Shown piece by piece: positions 27,982 to 36,397 of a DNA stretch of 43,470 nt (positions are counted from its first letter, which is position 1; every line of letters starts with the position of its first letter). The translations under genes were made by a program, and so were the position numbers. Origin of the DNA: a virus. A model generated the notes under the pieces. The model was not told the origin of the DNA, searched no databases, and worked only from the letters and a program-made list of their open reading frames with translations. The stretch covers positions 1-43,470 of IMG/VR virus record IMGVR_UViG_3300008266_000112; one strand, given 5' to 3'.

Positions 27982-29575
27982 AAGCGCGGGCGAAATCGCC
28001 GAAGACGCGATTAAATCGGCCCGAATGTCGGCGGCTTTGGCGAAGATGCCAAAGCCCGAAATCATTTGGCGACCGCTTCCGGGTTCGCAGTCAATCGCGA
28101 TTGATTCCCGTTGCGACCATACCTTATACGAAGGCGCACGCGGCCCCGGCAAGACCGTTACCCAACTTATGCGATTTCTTCGCCATGTTGGGAAGGGTTA
28201 CGGCCAATTCTGGCGCGGCGTTATCTTCGATTTGGAATTCGACCATTTGGGCGGGCTTGTTGCTGAATCGAAAAAATGGTTCGGCAAGTTCGGCGACGGT
28301 GCGAAGTTCTACGAATCGACTTCGGCTTATAAATGGGTTTGGCCTACTGGCGAAGAACTGTTGTTTCGGCACGTTAAGAAAATTGCCGACTACGAAGGTT
28401 TCCACGGCCACGAATACCCGTTTCTAGGCTGGAACGAATTAACCAAACATTCTTCGTCGGAACTTTACGACAAGTTTATGTCGGTCAATCGTTCGTCGTT
28501 TGACCCGGTATTAAACACGCCGAAGAACGACAAAGGCGAATATTTGACGCCGAACGGCCTTCCATTGCCGCCGATTCCGCTTGAAGTATTCAGCACGACA
28601 AACCCGAACGGCCCCGGCCATAATTGGGTAAAGCGCCGTTTTATCAACGTAGCGCCGCGCGGAACTGTTGTTAGAACTTCCGTCGAAATCTATAACCCGC
28701 AAACCGAACAAAACGAAACAGTCGTTCGAACGCAAGTCGCTATCTTCGGTTCGTATCGCGAAAACAAGTATCTTCCGCCCGGATACGTCGCCGAACTGGA
28801 AAGCATCAAAGACCCGAACTTGCGTAAGGCTTGGCTTTATGGCGATTGGGATGTTACCGCAGGCGGCGCACTTGACGACCTTTGGCAATCGCATTTGCAT
28901 GTCGTACCGCGCTTTGTGGTGCCGTCAAGCTGGCGCATAGATAGGGCTTTCGATTGGGGTTCGTCGCATCCGTTTAGTGTGGGCTGGTTTGCGGAAGCCA
29001 ACGGCGAAGAAGCGCAAATTATTGTCGGCGACGAAGTTTATTCGTTTTGCCCGCAACCCGGTTCGCTTATTCAGATATTCGAATGGTACGGCGCAACCGA
29101 AGTCGGAACGAACAAAGGTTTAAAGCTTTCCGCGCCCGACGTAGCGCAAGGCATTATCGACCGCGAAGTTTCGATGATGGCGAACGGCTGGATTTCGACG
29201 CAACCTTGGCCCGGCCCCGCCGATAATCAGATTCGCGACGTTCGCGAAGCCGACGTAGATACTATTGAAGCCAAAATGTCGAAGAAGGGCGTTCGCTGGA
29301 TTGAATCGGACAAATCGCCCGGTTCGCGTCGCAACGGTCTTCAATTGGTACGCGACAGATTAGAAGCCGCTGTTAAAAACGAAGGGCCGGGTATATACTT
29401 CATGGCAAATTGCATTGCTTCGATAGAAACTTTGCCCACATTGCCGCGCGATAAAGAGAAAATCGACGATGTAGATACTTCGGCGGAAGATCATTGTTAC
29501 GATATGGTACGTTATCGCGTCTTGAAGGGTTCGAATCGTAGCGCGTCGAAATTCAAAATTGTTATGCCGTCTTAA
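27959..29575 (+). CDS. terL: Terminase large subunit
   Basis: The 538-residue protein has a Walker A variant GARGPGKT (59-66), a Walker B strand YPFLGWNE (153-160) with Glu as catalytic carboxylate, and the nuclease domain with an acidic strand RAFDWGSSHP (Asp near 331). The C-terminal phrase DTSAEDHCYDMVRY (about 507-520) is typical of large terminases. It would power DNA packaging and cut concatemers. It overlaps terS by 23 nt and the portal follows. Confidence 0.92.
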   Translation: MLAEADIKSAGEIAEDAIKSARMSAALAKMPKPEIIWRPLPGSQSIAIDSRCDHTLYEGARGPGKTVTQLMRFLRHVGKGYGQFWRGVIFDLEFDHLGGLVAESKKWFGKFGDGAKFYESTSAYKWVWPTGEELLFRHVKKIADYEGFHGHEYPFLGWNELTKHSSSELYDKFMSVNRSSFDPVLNTPKNDKGEYLTPNGLPLPPIPLEVFSTTNPNGPGHNWVKRRFINVAPRGTVVRTSVEIYNPQTEQNETVVRTQVAIFGSYRENKYLPPGYVAELESIKDPNLRKAWLYGDWDVTAGGALDDLWQSHLHVVPRFVVPSSWRIDRAFDWGSSHPFSVGWFAEANGEEAQIIVGDEVYSFCPQPGSLIQIFEWYGATEVGTNKGLKLSAPDVAQGIIDREVSMMANGWISTQPWPGPADNQIRDVREADVDTIEAKMSKKGVRWIESDKSPGSRRNGLQLVRDRLEAAVKNEGPGIYFMANCIASIETLPTLPRDKEKIDDVDTSAEDHCYDMVRYRVLKGSNRSASKFKIVMPS

Positions 29576-29588
29576 AGGAAAAACCAAA

Positions 29589-31091
29589 ATGCCGAACGTT
29601 GCTTTTATTCGCCCCGAACTGTCGAAACTTCTTCCGCAATATTATTTGATTCGCGATTGCCTTTCAGGCGAACCGACGATTAAAGGCGCGCGAACGGTTT
29701 ATTTGCCGATGCCTAACGCCGAAGACCAATCGAAAGAAAATAAGGCGCGTTACGAATCATACGTTAAACGCGCCGTTTTCTATAACGTAACCCGTCGCAC
29801 TTTGAACGGTCTTGTCGGTCAAGTGTTTATGCGCGACCCGGTTATTAAACTTCCGACGTTGCTTAAACCTGTCGAAGACAACGCAAGCGGAACCGGCGTA
29901 AGTCTGGCGCAACAATCGAAAAAGACCCTTTCGCTTACGCTGGCGTATTCGCGCGCCGGTCTGTTGGTCGATTACCCGGAAGTTCCCGAAGGCGGCGCGT
30001 CTATTGCTGACCTTGAAGCCGGGCGCGTTCGCCCAACGATTACGACGTATTCGCCGCAAGAAATTATCAATTGGCGTTTGACCGAACGCGGGGCCGAAGA
30101 AATCTTGTCGCTTGTCGTATTGGCCGAATCTTACACGTTCGCCGATGACGGTTTCGAAATGAAGAACGCCGCCCAATTCCGCGTCTTGAAGTTGGACGAA
30201 AACGGCGAATACGTTATGGAAATTTGGTCGGAACCGCAGCCTTCGGCGTGGAACGGCGAAAAGACGCCGAAAGGCAATTTCCAACGCACGAAAGAAGTTC
30301 GGCCCAAAGGTGCCGACGGTTTGCCGTTGCGCGAAATCCCTTTTACCTTCGTCGGTTCTGAAAACAACGATTCGCAGCCGGATAACCCGAATCTTTACGA
30401 CTTGGCTTCGTTGAATGTCGCGCATTATCGCAATTCGGCGGATTACGAAGAATCTTGTTTTATTGTCGGACAACCGACGCCAGTTCTTACGGGTCTTACC
30501 GAAGAATGGGTTAAAGACGTATTGAAAGGAACCGTCGCGTTTGGTTCGCGCGGCGGCATTCCGCTTCCAGTCGGCGGCGACGCTAAGTTGTTGCAGGCTG
30601 GCGAAAATACGATGATTAAAGAAGCAATGGAAGCCAAAGAACGACAAATGGTTGCACTTGGCGCAAAGATTGTCGAACAAAAGCAAGTCCAACGAACCGC
30701 AACCGAAGCCGAATTGGAATCTTCGTCGGAAGGTTCAACGCTTGCCAGCACTGCAAAGAACGTTCAAGCCGCGTATGTTTGGGCGCTTAAATGGTGCGCT
30801 TTGTTTGTTGGCGTTCCTGCAACCGGAATTGTTTTCGAACTTAATTCCGATTTCGACGTTAATAAAATGTCGCCGGAAGAACGCGCCGAAGCGATTAAAG
30901 AATGGCAAAGCGGCGCAATTACCTTCGAAGAAATGCGCGCCGTTCTTCGCAAGTCTGGAACCGCAACCGAAGACGACGCGAAGGCGAAAGAAAAAATCGC
31001 GCAAGAAACCGCCGCAGCGATGGCACTTGCGCAGCCTGACAACGTGCCCGGCGACGGTTCAACCCCGCCGAACAATAACAACGGGGCGTAA
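29589..31091 (+). CDS. Portal protein (DUF4055-like)
   Basis: The 500-residue protein follows terL. Its N-terminal half (RDCLSGEPTIKGA, YVKRAVFYNVTRRTLNGLVGQVF, LAYSRAGLLVDYP) matches DUF4055, a portal family of siphophages. The C-terminus is Ala/Asn/Pro rich. It would form the dodecameric ring at the head vertex. The ATG at 29589 has AAAGGAAA in front; an upstream in-frame start lies in terL. Confidence 0.85.
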   Translation: MPNVAFIRPELSKLLPQYYLIRDCLSGEPTIKGARTVYLPMPNAEDQSKENKARYESYVKRAVFYNVTRRTLNGLVGQVFMRDPVIKLPTLLKPVEDNASGTGVSLAQQSKKTLSLTLAYSRAGLLVDYPEVPEGGASIADLEAGRVRPTITTYSPQEIINWRLTERGAEEILSLVVLAESYTFADDGFEMKNAAQFRVLKLDENGEYVMEIWSEPQPSAWNGEKTPKGNFQRTKEVRPKGADGLPLREIPFTFVGSENNDSQPDNPNLYDLASLNVAHYRNSADYEESCFIVGQPTPVLTGLTEEWVKDVLKGTVAFGSRGGIPLPVGGDAKLLQAGENTMIKEAMEAKERQMVALGAKIVEQKQVQRTATEAELESSSEGSTLASTAKNVQAAYVWALKWCALFVGVPATGIVFELNSDFDVNKMSPEERAEAIKEWQSGAITFEEMRAVLRKSGTATEDDAKAKEKIAQETAAAMALAQPDNVPGDGSTPPNNNNGA

Positions 31092-31093
31092 TC

Positions 31094-32176
31094 ATGGCCT
31101 TAGCCGACAATAAACGTTTGTACGATATAGCGACGCGGCAACAAGTCTATATTGAAGGCGTTAAAGTTCAATACGCGCGCGAATTTAATTTCGCATTGGC
31201 CGAACTTCGCTTAGAACTTAACCGCCTTTTAAGCCGCGTTAAATACAAGACTTTGGACGGCTTGACGAAGGCCGAACTTAATAAGCTTGTCGTTACGCTT
31301 CGCGCTTCGCAATCGAAGATTTACAACGCATACACGCAACAGATTATCAAACAGCTTAAAGGTTTTATGGCCGCTGATTTGGAAATCAACCGTCGCGCTT
31401 ATGTGCATAGCAAATTAGAAGAAGACGCGCCGATTCCTTCCGACGAAGAAGCCGTTAAGTATTTGCAGGAAGAAAACAACCAAACGAACGTCTTTCCATT
31501 GTTCGGCCTTGCGGCGATTACCGGCAACAATGACCGGCTTTGGTCGGCGGTAACGAATGCGCCAATTCCGGCAAATGGCTTGTATCTGTTGCCATTCGTG
31601 AAGACCTTTACAACGTCGGCGCAAGCTGGCGTCGAAAACACGATTCGCAAAGCATGGGCGAACGGTTGGACAATTGAAGAAACATTGCGCGAACTTACCG
31701 GCGAAGACAACAAACAAGGCACTTCGTCGCAGCTTCAACGAATCGGCGTGCAAGCGAACGCGGTAATCGCAACCGCTGTTCAACATACCGCCTCAGTCGT
31801 TGGGGCTGGCGTAATATCGGCCCTGTTCGGCTGGTATATGTGGCATTCGGTAATGGACGGCAAGACGACCGAAATTTGCATAAGTCGAAACCGCAAACGC
31901 TATCGGTTCGGGCAAGGCCCAATCCCGCCCGCGCATATTCGGTGCCGGTCGCATATCGCGCCTATTGTGGGCATGGATGACATAGCCGCCGAAACGTTCT
32001 ATACTTGGGCGGTTCGCCAGCCTGCCGACGTTCAAGACGACATATTGGGCGAAAGTCAAGCCGACGAAATGCGCAGCGGAAAACTAAAAGAAAAAGATTT
32101 GCCGAAGTTTGAAGCGCGGCAACCTTTGACCCTTGAAGAATTCCGCCGCAAGATTAAAGAAATTTTATCCCGCTGA
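31094..32176 (+). CDS. Head morphogenesis protein (SPP1 gp7 / Mu F-like)
   Basis: The 360-residue protein ends in the signature of Mu F-like head morphogenesis proteins: HSVMDGKTTEICISRNRKRYRFG followed by P-P-A-H-I-R-C-R-S. It follows the portal gene by two bases. Such minor head proteins sit inside or near the portal and assist assembly or ejection. The N-terminal two-thirds is helical. The last 40 residues are charged. Confidence 0.85.
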   Translation: MALADNKRLYDIATRQQVYIEGVKVQYAREFNFALAELRLELNRLLSRVKYKTLDGLTKAELNKLVVTLRASQSKIYNAYTQQIIKQLKGFMAADLEINRRAYVHSKLEEDAPIPSDEEAVKYLQEENNQTNVFPLFGLAAITGNNDRLWSAVTNAPIPANGLYLLPFVKTFTTSAQAGVENTIRKAWANGWTIEETLRELTGEDNKQGTSSQLQRIGVQANAVIATAVQHTASVVGAGVISALFGWYMWHSVMDGKTTEICISRNRKRYRFGQGPIPPAHIRCRSHIAPIVGMDDIAAETFYTWAVRQPADVQDDILGESQADEMRSGKLKEKDLPKFEARQPLTLEEFRRKIKEILSR

Positions 32177-32210
32177 TTCGGTGAATCGGCATAACTTTAG
32201 GAGTCCTAAA

Positions 32211-32912
32211 ATGGCACTGAAAAAGAAACTTACCAAAGAAGAACACGCGAAACTTTCCGACCATATCAAGGCGGAATATATCGAAGACGGCGACGGCTTC
32301 CGCTTGGATATTGACGGCGACGAAGATACGGGCGCTTTGAAGCGCGCCAAAGACCGCGAAGCGCAATTGCGCCGCGAAGCCGAAACGAAGTTGCGCGAAG
32401 CGCAGGAACAGCTAGACGCATTGGGCAACGACGACGCCCGCAAAAAGGGCGACATTCAAACCCTTGAAAAGTCTTGGCAAAAAAAGCTTGAAGACCAAAA
32501 GACCGAATACGAAGGCAAGTTGGGCAAGCTTACTTCGCATACGAAAACGCAACTTGTCGATAATGTGGCGCAGCAAATCGCGTCGAAGATTTCGAACGCC
32601 CCGGCGTTGCTTCTTCCCCACATTAAAGCCCGTTTGGCTGCGGATTTTGAAGGCGACGCGCCGATTACCCGCATTCTTGACAAAGACGGCAAGCCTTCCG
32701 CAATGACTGTCGAACAACTGTCGGCGGAATTTGTTGCAAACAAGGATTTTTCTGCTATTATTACCGCATCTAAGGCCAGCGGCGGTGCCGGTAAGCCTTC
32801 GAACAATAACGGCGGCGGTGCCCCGAACCAATCCGATAAACCCGCCGACCTTGCTTCGATGAACCCCGCACAACTTGCGGAACATATCAAAGCTTCGAAG
32901 GCAACCGATTAA
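32211..32912 (+). CDS. Scaffolding protein
   Basis: The 233-residue protein precedes the capsid gene and has a long central charged coiled coil (about 45-125: RAKDREAQLRREAETKLREAQEQL...). The C-terminus is low complexity (ASGGAGKPSNNNGGGAPNQS) and ends in a charged helix, a common layout for phage scaffolds that bind capsid via the C-terminus. The start at 32211 has AGGAGT in front; the longer in-frame start lies in the previous gene. Confidence 0.8.
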   Translation: MALKKKLTKEEHAKLSDHIKAEYIEDGDGFRLDIDGDEDTGALKRAKDREAQLRREAETKLREAQEQLDALGNDDARKKGDIQTLEKSWQKKLEDQKTEYEGKLGKLTSHTKTQLVDNVAQQIASKISNAPALLLPHIKARLAADFEGDAPITRILDKDGKPSAMTVEQLSAEFVANKDFSAIITASKASGGAGKPSNNNGGGAPNQSDKPADLASMNPAQLAEHIKASKATD

Positions 32913-32924
32913 AGGTGATTCATC

Positions 32925-33911
32925 ATGGCACTTTCTGACCTTGCCGTTTATTCCGAATATGCGTATTCTTCCATGACGGAAGTTCTACGCCAAAAAATCG
33001 ACCTGTTTAACGCTGCTACGGGCGGCGCTATTCAGCTTCGCGCCGCTGCGCATCAAGGCGATTATTCCGACGTTGCCTTTTTCGCCAAAGTTTCGGGCCT
33101 TGTTCGTCGCCGTAATTCCTACGGTTCGGGCAGTGTCGCCGAAAAGAAAATGGCGCACTTGGTCGATACTATGGTTAAGGTTGCAGCCGGTACGCCGCCT
33201 GTTCGCCTTGACCCCGGCCAATTCAAATGGATTCAGCAAAACCCCGAAGTCGCAGGCGCGGCCCTTGGGCAACAACTGGCCGTCGATACGATGGCGGATA
33301 TGCTGAATATCGGCCTTGGTGCGACTTACGCCGCCCTTTCCGGCCAATCGGCTATTATCTACGACGCAACCGGCAACACTGCGCCCGAAGATACTATGTC
33401 GTTCGGCAATTTGAACAAGGGTCAAGCGAAGTTCGGCGACCAAGCTTCGCAGATTTCGGCATGGGTTATGCACTCAAAACCCATGTTCGACCTGTACGGC
33501 AAGAACCTTACCAACAGCGCGCAGCTTTTCACTTACGGAACCGTGAATGTCGTTCGCGACCCGTTCGGCAAGCTGTTGATCATGACCGATTGCCCGAATC
33601 TGTCGTATGTCGATACAACGCCCGACCCCGACGTTACGATTTATACGGCGCTTGGTCTGGTTCCCGGTGCGTTGATTATCGACCAGAACAACGACTATAC
33701 GGCCAACGAAGAAGCGAAGAACGGCGACGAAAACATTATTCGCACGTTCCAAGCCGAATGGTCTTATAACGTCGGCGTTCGCGGCTTCGCTTGGGACAAG
33801 ACCAACGGCGGTAAATCGCCGAACGATGCGGCTTTGCTGACTTCGACCAATTGGGACAAGTACGCAACTTCGCATAAAGACTTGGCCGGGGTTGTTGTCA
33901 AGGTCAAGTAA
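32925..33911 (+). CDS. Major capsid protein
   Basis: The 328-residue protein follows the scaffold, is followed by a terminator-like hairpin, and has the size and composition of an HK97-fold capsid protein. Features include an N-terminal arm (MALSDLAVYSEYAYSSMTEVL), a helical region (LGQQLAVDTMADMLNIGL) and a C-terminal VRGFAWD segment. It lacks a delta domain long enough to suggest self-cleavage, in keeping with a separate scaffold. Most Shine-Dalgarno support comes from AAAGGTG upstream. Confidence 0.85.
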   Translation: MALSDLAVYSEYAYSSMTEVLRQKIDLFNAATGGAIQLRAAAHQGDYSDVAFFAKVSGLVRRRNSYGSGSVAEKKMAHLVDTMVKVAAGTPPVRLDPGQFKWIQQNPEVAGAALGQQLAVDTMADMLNIGLGATYAALSGQSAIIYDATGNTAPEDTMSFGNLNKGQAKFGDQASQISAWVMHSKPMFDLYGKNLTNSAQLFTYGTVNVVRDPFGKLLIMTDCPNLSYVDTTPDPDVTIYTALGLVPGALIIDQNNDYTANEEAKNGDENIIRTFQAEWSYNVGVRGFAWDKTNGGKSPNDAALLTSTNWDKYATSHKDLAGVVVKVK

Positions 33912-33923
33912 CCCGCACGGTTT

Positions 33924-33946
33924 AAAGGGGCTTCGGCCCCTTTATT
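33924..33946 (+). terminator. Terminator or attenuator after capsid gene
   Basis: Stem AAAGGGGC / GCCCCTTT with TTCG loop, followed by TTTATT. The T run is short, so partial termination after the abundant capsid message is likely. Confidence 0.7.
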
Positions 33947-33979
33947 CCTTGTCAATCAAACTTCAAAGGAATTTCAAAA

Positions 33980-34369
33980 ATGAAACCCGCTAAAATTTTG
34001 TTCTTCGTCAATGGCGTTTCGCCGACCCCGGAAGACTTCGAAGCCGCCGCCAAACTGCCCGCGCAAGTTTCGTTCCGCAATGCGCAGGCCGTGCCCGCCG
34101 AAGGTTCGTTGGAAGACTGCGACGGCGTAGCCGGTTGCGTTCCGGCCCCTTACGCTGAAAAGCCGACCGCCGAAGACGCCATTAAGGCCGTTTCCGACAA
34201 GCTGGCCGCGCTGGCGAAGAAGGTAGGCGACGCCCCGGCCCCGAAAGCCCCGGCCAAGGCCGCAGGCACGCCCGCAGCCGCCGCCAAAGCTGCGCAGGCC
34301 ACCCAAGCCCCGGCAACCGCTGCGAAGCCCGCAACCGCCCCGGCTTGGACTCCCAACGCTGCGCAGTAA
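33980..34369 (+). CDS. Small head-region protein with Ala/Pro-rich tail
   Basis: The 129-residue protein has an ordered N-terminal part of about 85 residues, including two Cys (DCDGVAGC), and then a disordered tail of Ala, Pro, Lys and Thr (about 85-129). It lies right after the capsid gene, where decoration or head-stabilising proteins and neck proteins are often encoded. AAAGGAA precedes the ATG. The function is inferred from position only. Confidence 0.6.
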   Translation: MKPAKILFFVNGVSPTPEDFEAAAKLPAQVSFRNAQAVPAEGSLEDCDGVAGCVPAPYAEKPTAEDAIKAVSDKLAALAKKVGDAPAPKAPAKAAGTPAAAAKAAQATQAPATAAKPATAPAWTPNAAQ

Positions 34370-34406
34370 TTGCGGCTAGTGTGGGCAACGGATACAAGGC
34401 GCGAAC

Positions 34407-35018
34407 ATGGAAAAAGTTTTTAACCCGAAAACAAACGACTTCGAAACAATCGAAGGCGAAAGCGGGCGCGTCTTCGTATCCTTTGAATCAACAGACAAGC
34501 TAATTACTAGCGAAACGAAACCGCGCCTTCGGGTTGATGTTGCCGAAACGTCGTTCTTCGAAGGTCGGGAATTTCGAACGTTTCTTGAATTGAATATCGC
34601 CGCAGGCGCAACGCAAGTTGTTAGATTTACGGCGACGAAGAATTTTATTCTTCACGAACAAACATTGTCGATTGAATCCGGTTCGCTGCGAATGGCTGCA
34701 ATTGCTGGCGAAGGTTCGCCGGGCGGAAGTTTTAACGTTGCGCTTCCGGTTATCGGCAAAAACCGAATGACCGAACGCCCGTTGCCGTATTACGAAGCAA
34801 CAACAACGATTGCGACAGGCGGAACGCATACGGGCGGAACCGAAGTCGAAGTAATACGAATTTCAACGTCGAACGCGACGGCGCAACAATCTTCGGTCGG
34901 CGCAACTGTTGCCAGCGAACGCGGTTTGCCAGCTGGAACATATTATATTCGATTGCAGAACGTAGGAAGCGGCGCAGTCGTCGGCGTTTATACTCTATTT
35001 TGGGAAGAACGGGTTTAA
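34407..35018 (+). CDS. Predicted structural protein of head/neck region
   Basis: The 203-residue protein is beta-rich throughout (FVSFESTDKLITSET, VVRFTATKNFILHEQTLSIESGSLRMAAI, TYYIRLQNVGSGAVVGVYTLFWEE). It lies between the small post-capsid gene and the connector genes. The beta-rich, fibre-like pattern suggests a head decoration or head fibre protein. No catalytic motif is visible. The preceding short gap holds a TGTGGGCA motif. Confidence 0.55.
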   Translation: MEKVFNPKTNDFETIEGESGRVFVSFESTDKLITSETKPRLRVDVAETSFFEGREFRTFLELNIAAGATQVVRFTATKNFILHEQTLSIESGSLRMAAIAGEGSPGGSFNVALPVIGKNRMTERPLPYYEATTTIATGGTHTGGTEVEVIRISTSNATAQQSSVGATVASERGLPAGTYYIRLQNVGSGAVVGVYTLFWEERV

Positions 35019-35020
35019 TT

Positions 35021-35542
35021 ATGCCGATAACAATTACAGTTGAAAACGGTTCAAACGTAGCCAACGCAAATTCGTTCGTTACTATTGCCGAAGCCCGAAC
35101 CTATGCAGCCGAACGCGGCGTAACGTTGTCGGCTACGGATGACGACGTAGCGATTCAGCTTATCAAATCCAAAGATTATTTGGAATCGTTCGCAATGCGC
35201 TATCAAGGCGAAATCGCGAACGAAGGCCAGTCGTTGCAATGGCCGCGAATTGACGTTTATTTGTACGGAAGCGAAACCGCTTTTCCGTCGAACGCAATTC
35301 CGAAAGAACTTAAAGCGGCGCAGAATGCGACCGTCGTTGCGCTTGCGCAAGGCGTCGATATTATGCCGAACTATTCCGCAAGCGATTTCGTAACGCGCGA
35401 AAAAGTCGGGCCGATTGAAACCGAATACGCCGACCCGACGAAGGTTGGCATTGTGCCCACATTAACCGGCGTCGATTCGCTGTTGGCCCCGTTGTTTGGT
35501 TCTACTGCAACCGGCTTCGCACTTCGAACAATGCGGGTCTGA
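35021..35542 (+). CDS. Head-tail connector, DnaT-like fold family
   Basis: The 173-residue protein matches the phage family labelled DnaT-like (PITITVENGSNVANANSFVTIAEARTYAAERG, then LESFAMRYQGEI and LQWPRIDVYLYG). Such proteins are encoded between capsid and tail-terminator genes and are taken as adaptors that dock on the portal. It starts 2 nt after the previous stop; upstream in-frame starts lie inside that gene. Confidence 0.7.
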   Translation: MPITITVENGSNVANANSFVTIAEARTYAAERGVTLSATDDDVAIQLIKSKDYLESFAMRYQGEIANEGQSLQWPRIDVYLYGSETAFPSNAIPKELKAAQNATVVALAQGVDIMPNYSASDFVTREKVGPIETEYADPTKVGIVPTLTGVDSLLAPLFGSTATGFALRTMRV

Positions 35543-35543
35543 T

Positions 35544-35927
35544 ATGGCACGATTCGACGCACAAATTAAAACGGCGCTTCGGCTTATTGCCAAGAACGGG
35601 CAGGCCGCGAAATGGCGCGTCGTTCGCGACGGTGCGCCCGTAGATGCGTCGCAGCCTTGGAAGCCTTCGCAGCCTGCAACGCCTGTCGAACACGACGTTA
35701 CGATTTGCTTTCTTCCCATTACTAAAGAAATGCGCGAAACAATCGCGTATCTTCGCGGAACCGAAGTAACGACGGGTTCGGTTATGGGATATATGGGCGC
35801 GGTTGATTTCGAACCTTCTTCGAAAGACGTTGTTATTCGCGACGGCGTAGAAATGCGAATCGAAAATATCGACGTTCTTTCACCCAATGGGCAAACCATA
35901 CTTTATACGGCGGTCTTCAAAGGATGA
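35544..35927 (+). CDS. Head closure (stopper)-like protein
   Basis: The 127-residue protein lies between the adaptor and the tail terminator. Its C-terminal half (YMGAVDFEPSSKDVVIRDGVEMRIENIDVLSPNGQTILYTAVFKG) has the beta pattern of head-closure proteins. The start is the ATG one base after the previous stop; the longer frame has no site. Its stop overlaps the next start by 4 nt. Assigned by order and pattern. Confidence 0.65.
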   Translation: MARFDAQIKTALRLIAKNGQAAKWRVVRDGAPVDASQPWKPSQPATPVEHDVTICFLPITKEMRETIAYLRGTEVTTGSVMGYMGAVDFEPSSKDVVIRDGVEMRIENIDVLSPNGQTILYTAVFKG

Positions 35928-36385
35928 CAACAACTTACAGTAACGCAATTGACGAAATTAACGCCGCATTCTGGCAAGACTGGAATTCGGCTAAAAGTTC
36001 GTCGGTTGTTGGCTATGTGCCTGACATTCGTTGGCAGAACGTCGAAGAACCTTCAACGCCCGACGGTTCCAAATTTTGGGGCCGCGTTTCGACGCAAACG
36101 GTATTTGAAGAACAATCGACCCTTTCAACGTGCGAAGGTGCGCCCGGCCAAAAGCGTTACACTTCTTCGGGGCTGGTATTCGTGCAAATCTTTTGCCCGA
36201 AATCGAATGCGCAAGCAAACGAATTCGGTAAGAAGCTTGCCGAAGTTGCGCGAAACTCATTCCGGGGCAAATCAACGCCCGGTAAGGTTTGGTTTCGCAA
36301 TGTCCGAATAAACGAATTGCCGCCCGAAGATTTGTTTTATCGGTTTAACGTCGTTGCCGAATTTGAATACGACGAATTGGGTTAA
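35924..36385 (+). CDS. Tail terminator-like protein
   Basis: The 153-residue protein precedes the major tail protein, as tail terminators do. It has an N-terminal helix (AIDEINAAFWQDWNSA), a strand with FWGRVSTQT, and a C-terminal FRFNVVAEFEYDE-like strand (YRFNVVAEFEYDELG) seen in DUF4128-type terminators. It would cap the finished tail tube. Confidence 0.7.
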   Translation: MTTTYSNAIDEINAAFWQDWNSAKSSSVVGYVPDIRWQNVEEPSTPDGSKFWGRVSTQTVFEEQSTLSTCEGAPGQKRYTSSGLVFVQIFCPKSNAQANEFGKKLAEVARNSFRGKSTPGKVWFRNVRINELPPEDLFYRFNVVAEFEYDELG

Positions 36386-36397
36386 GGAGAAATAATC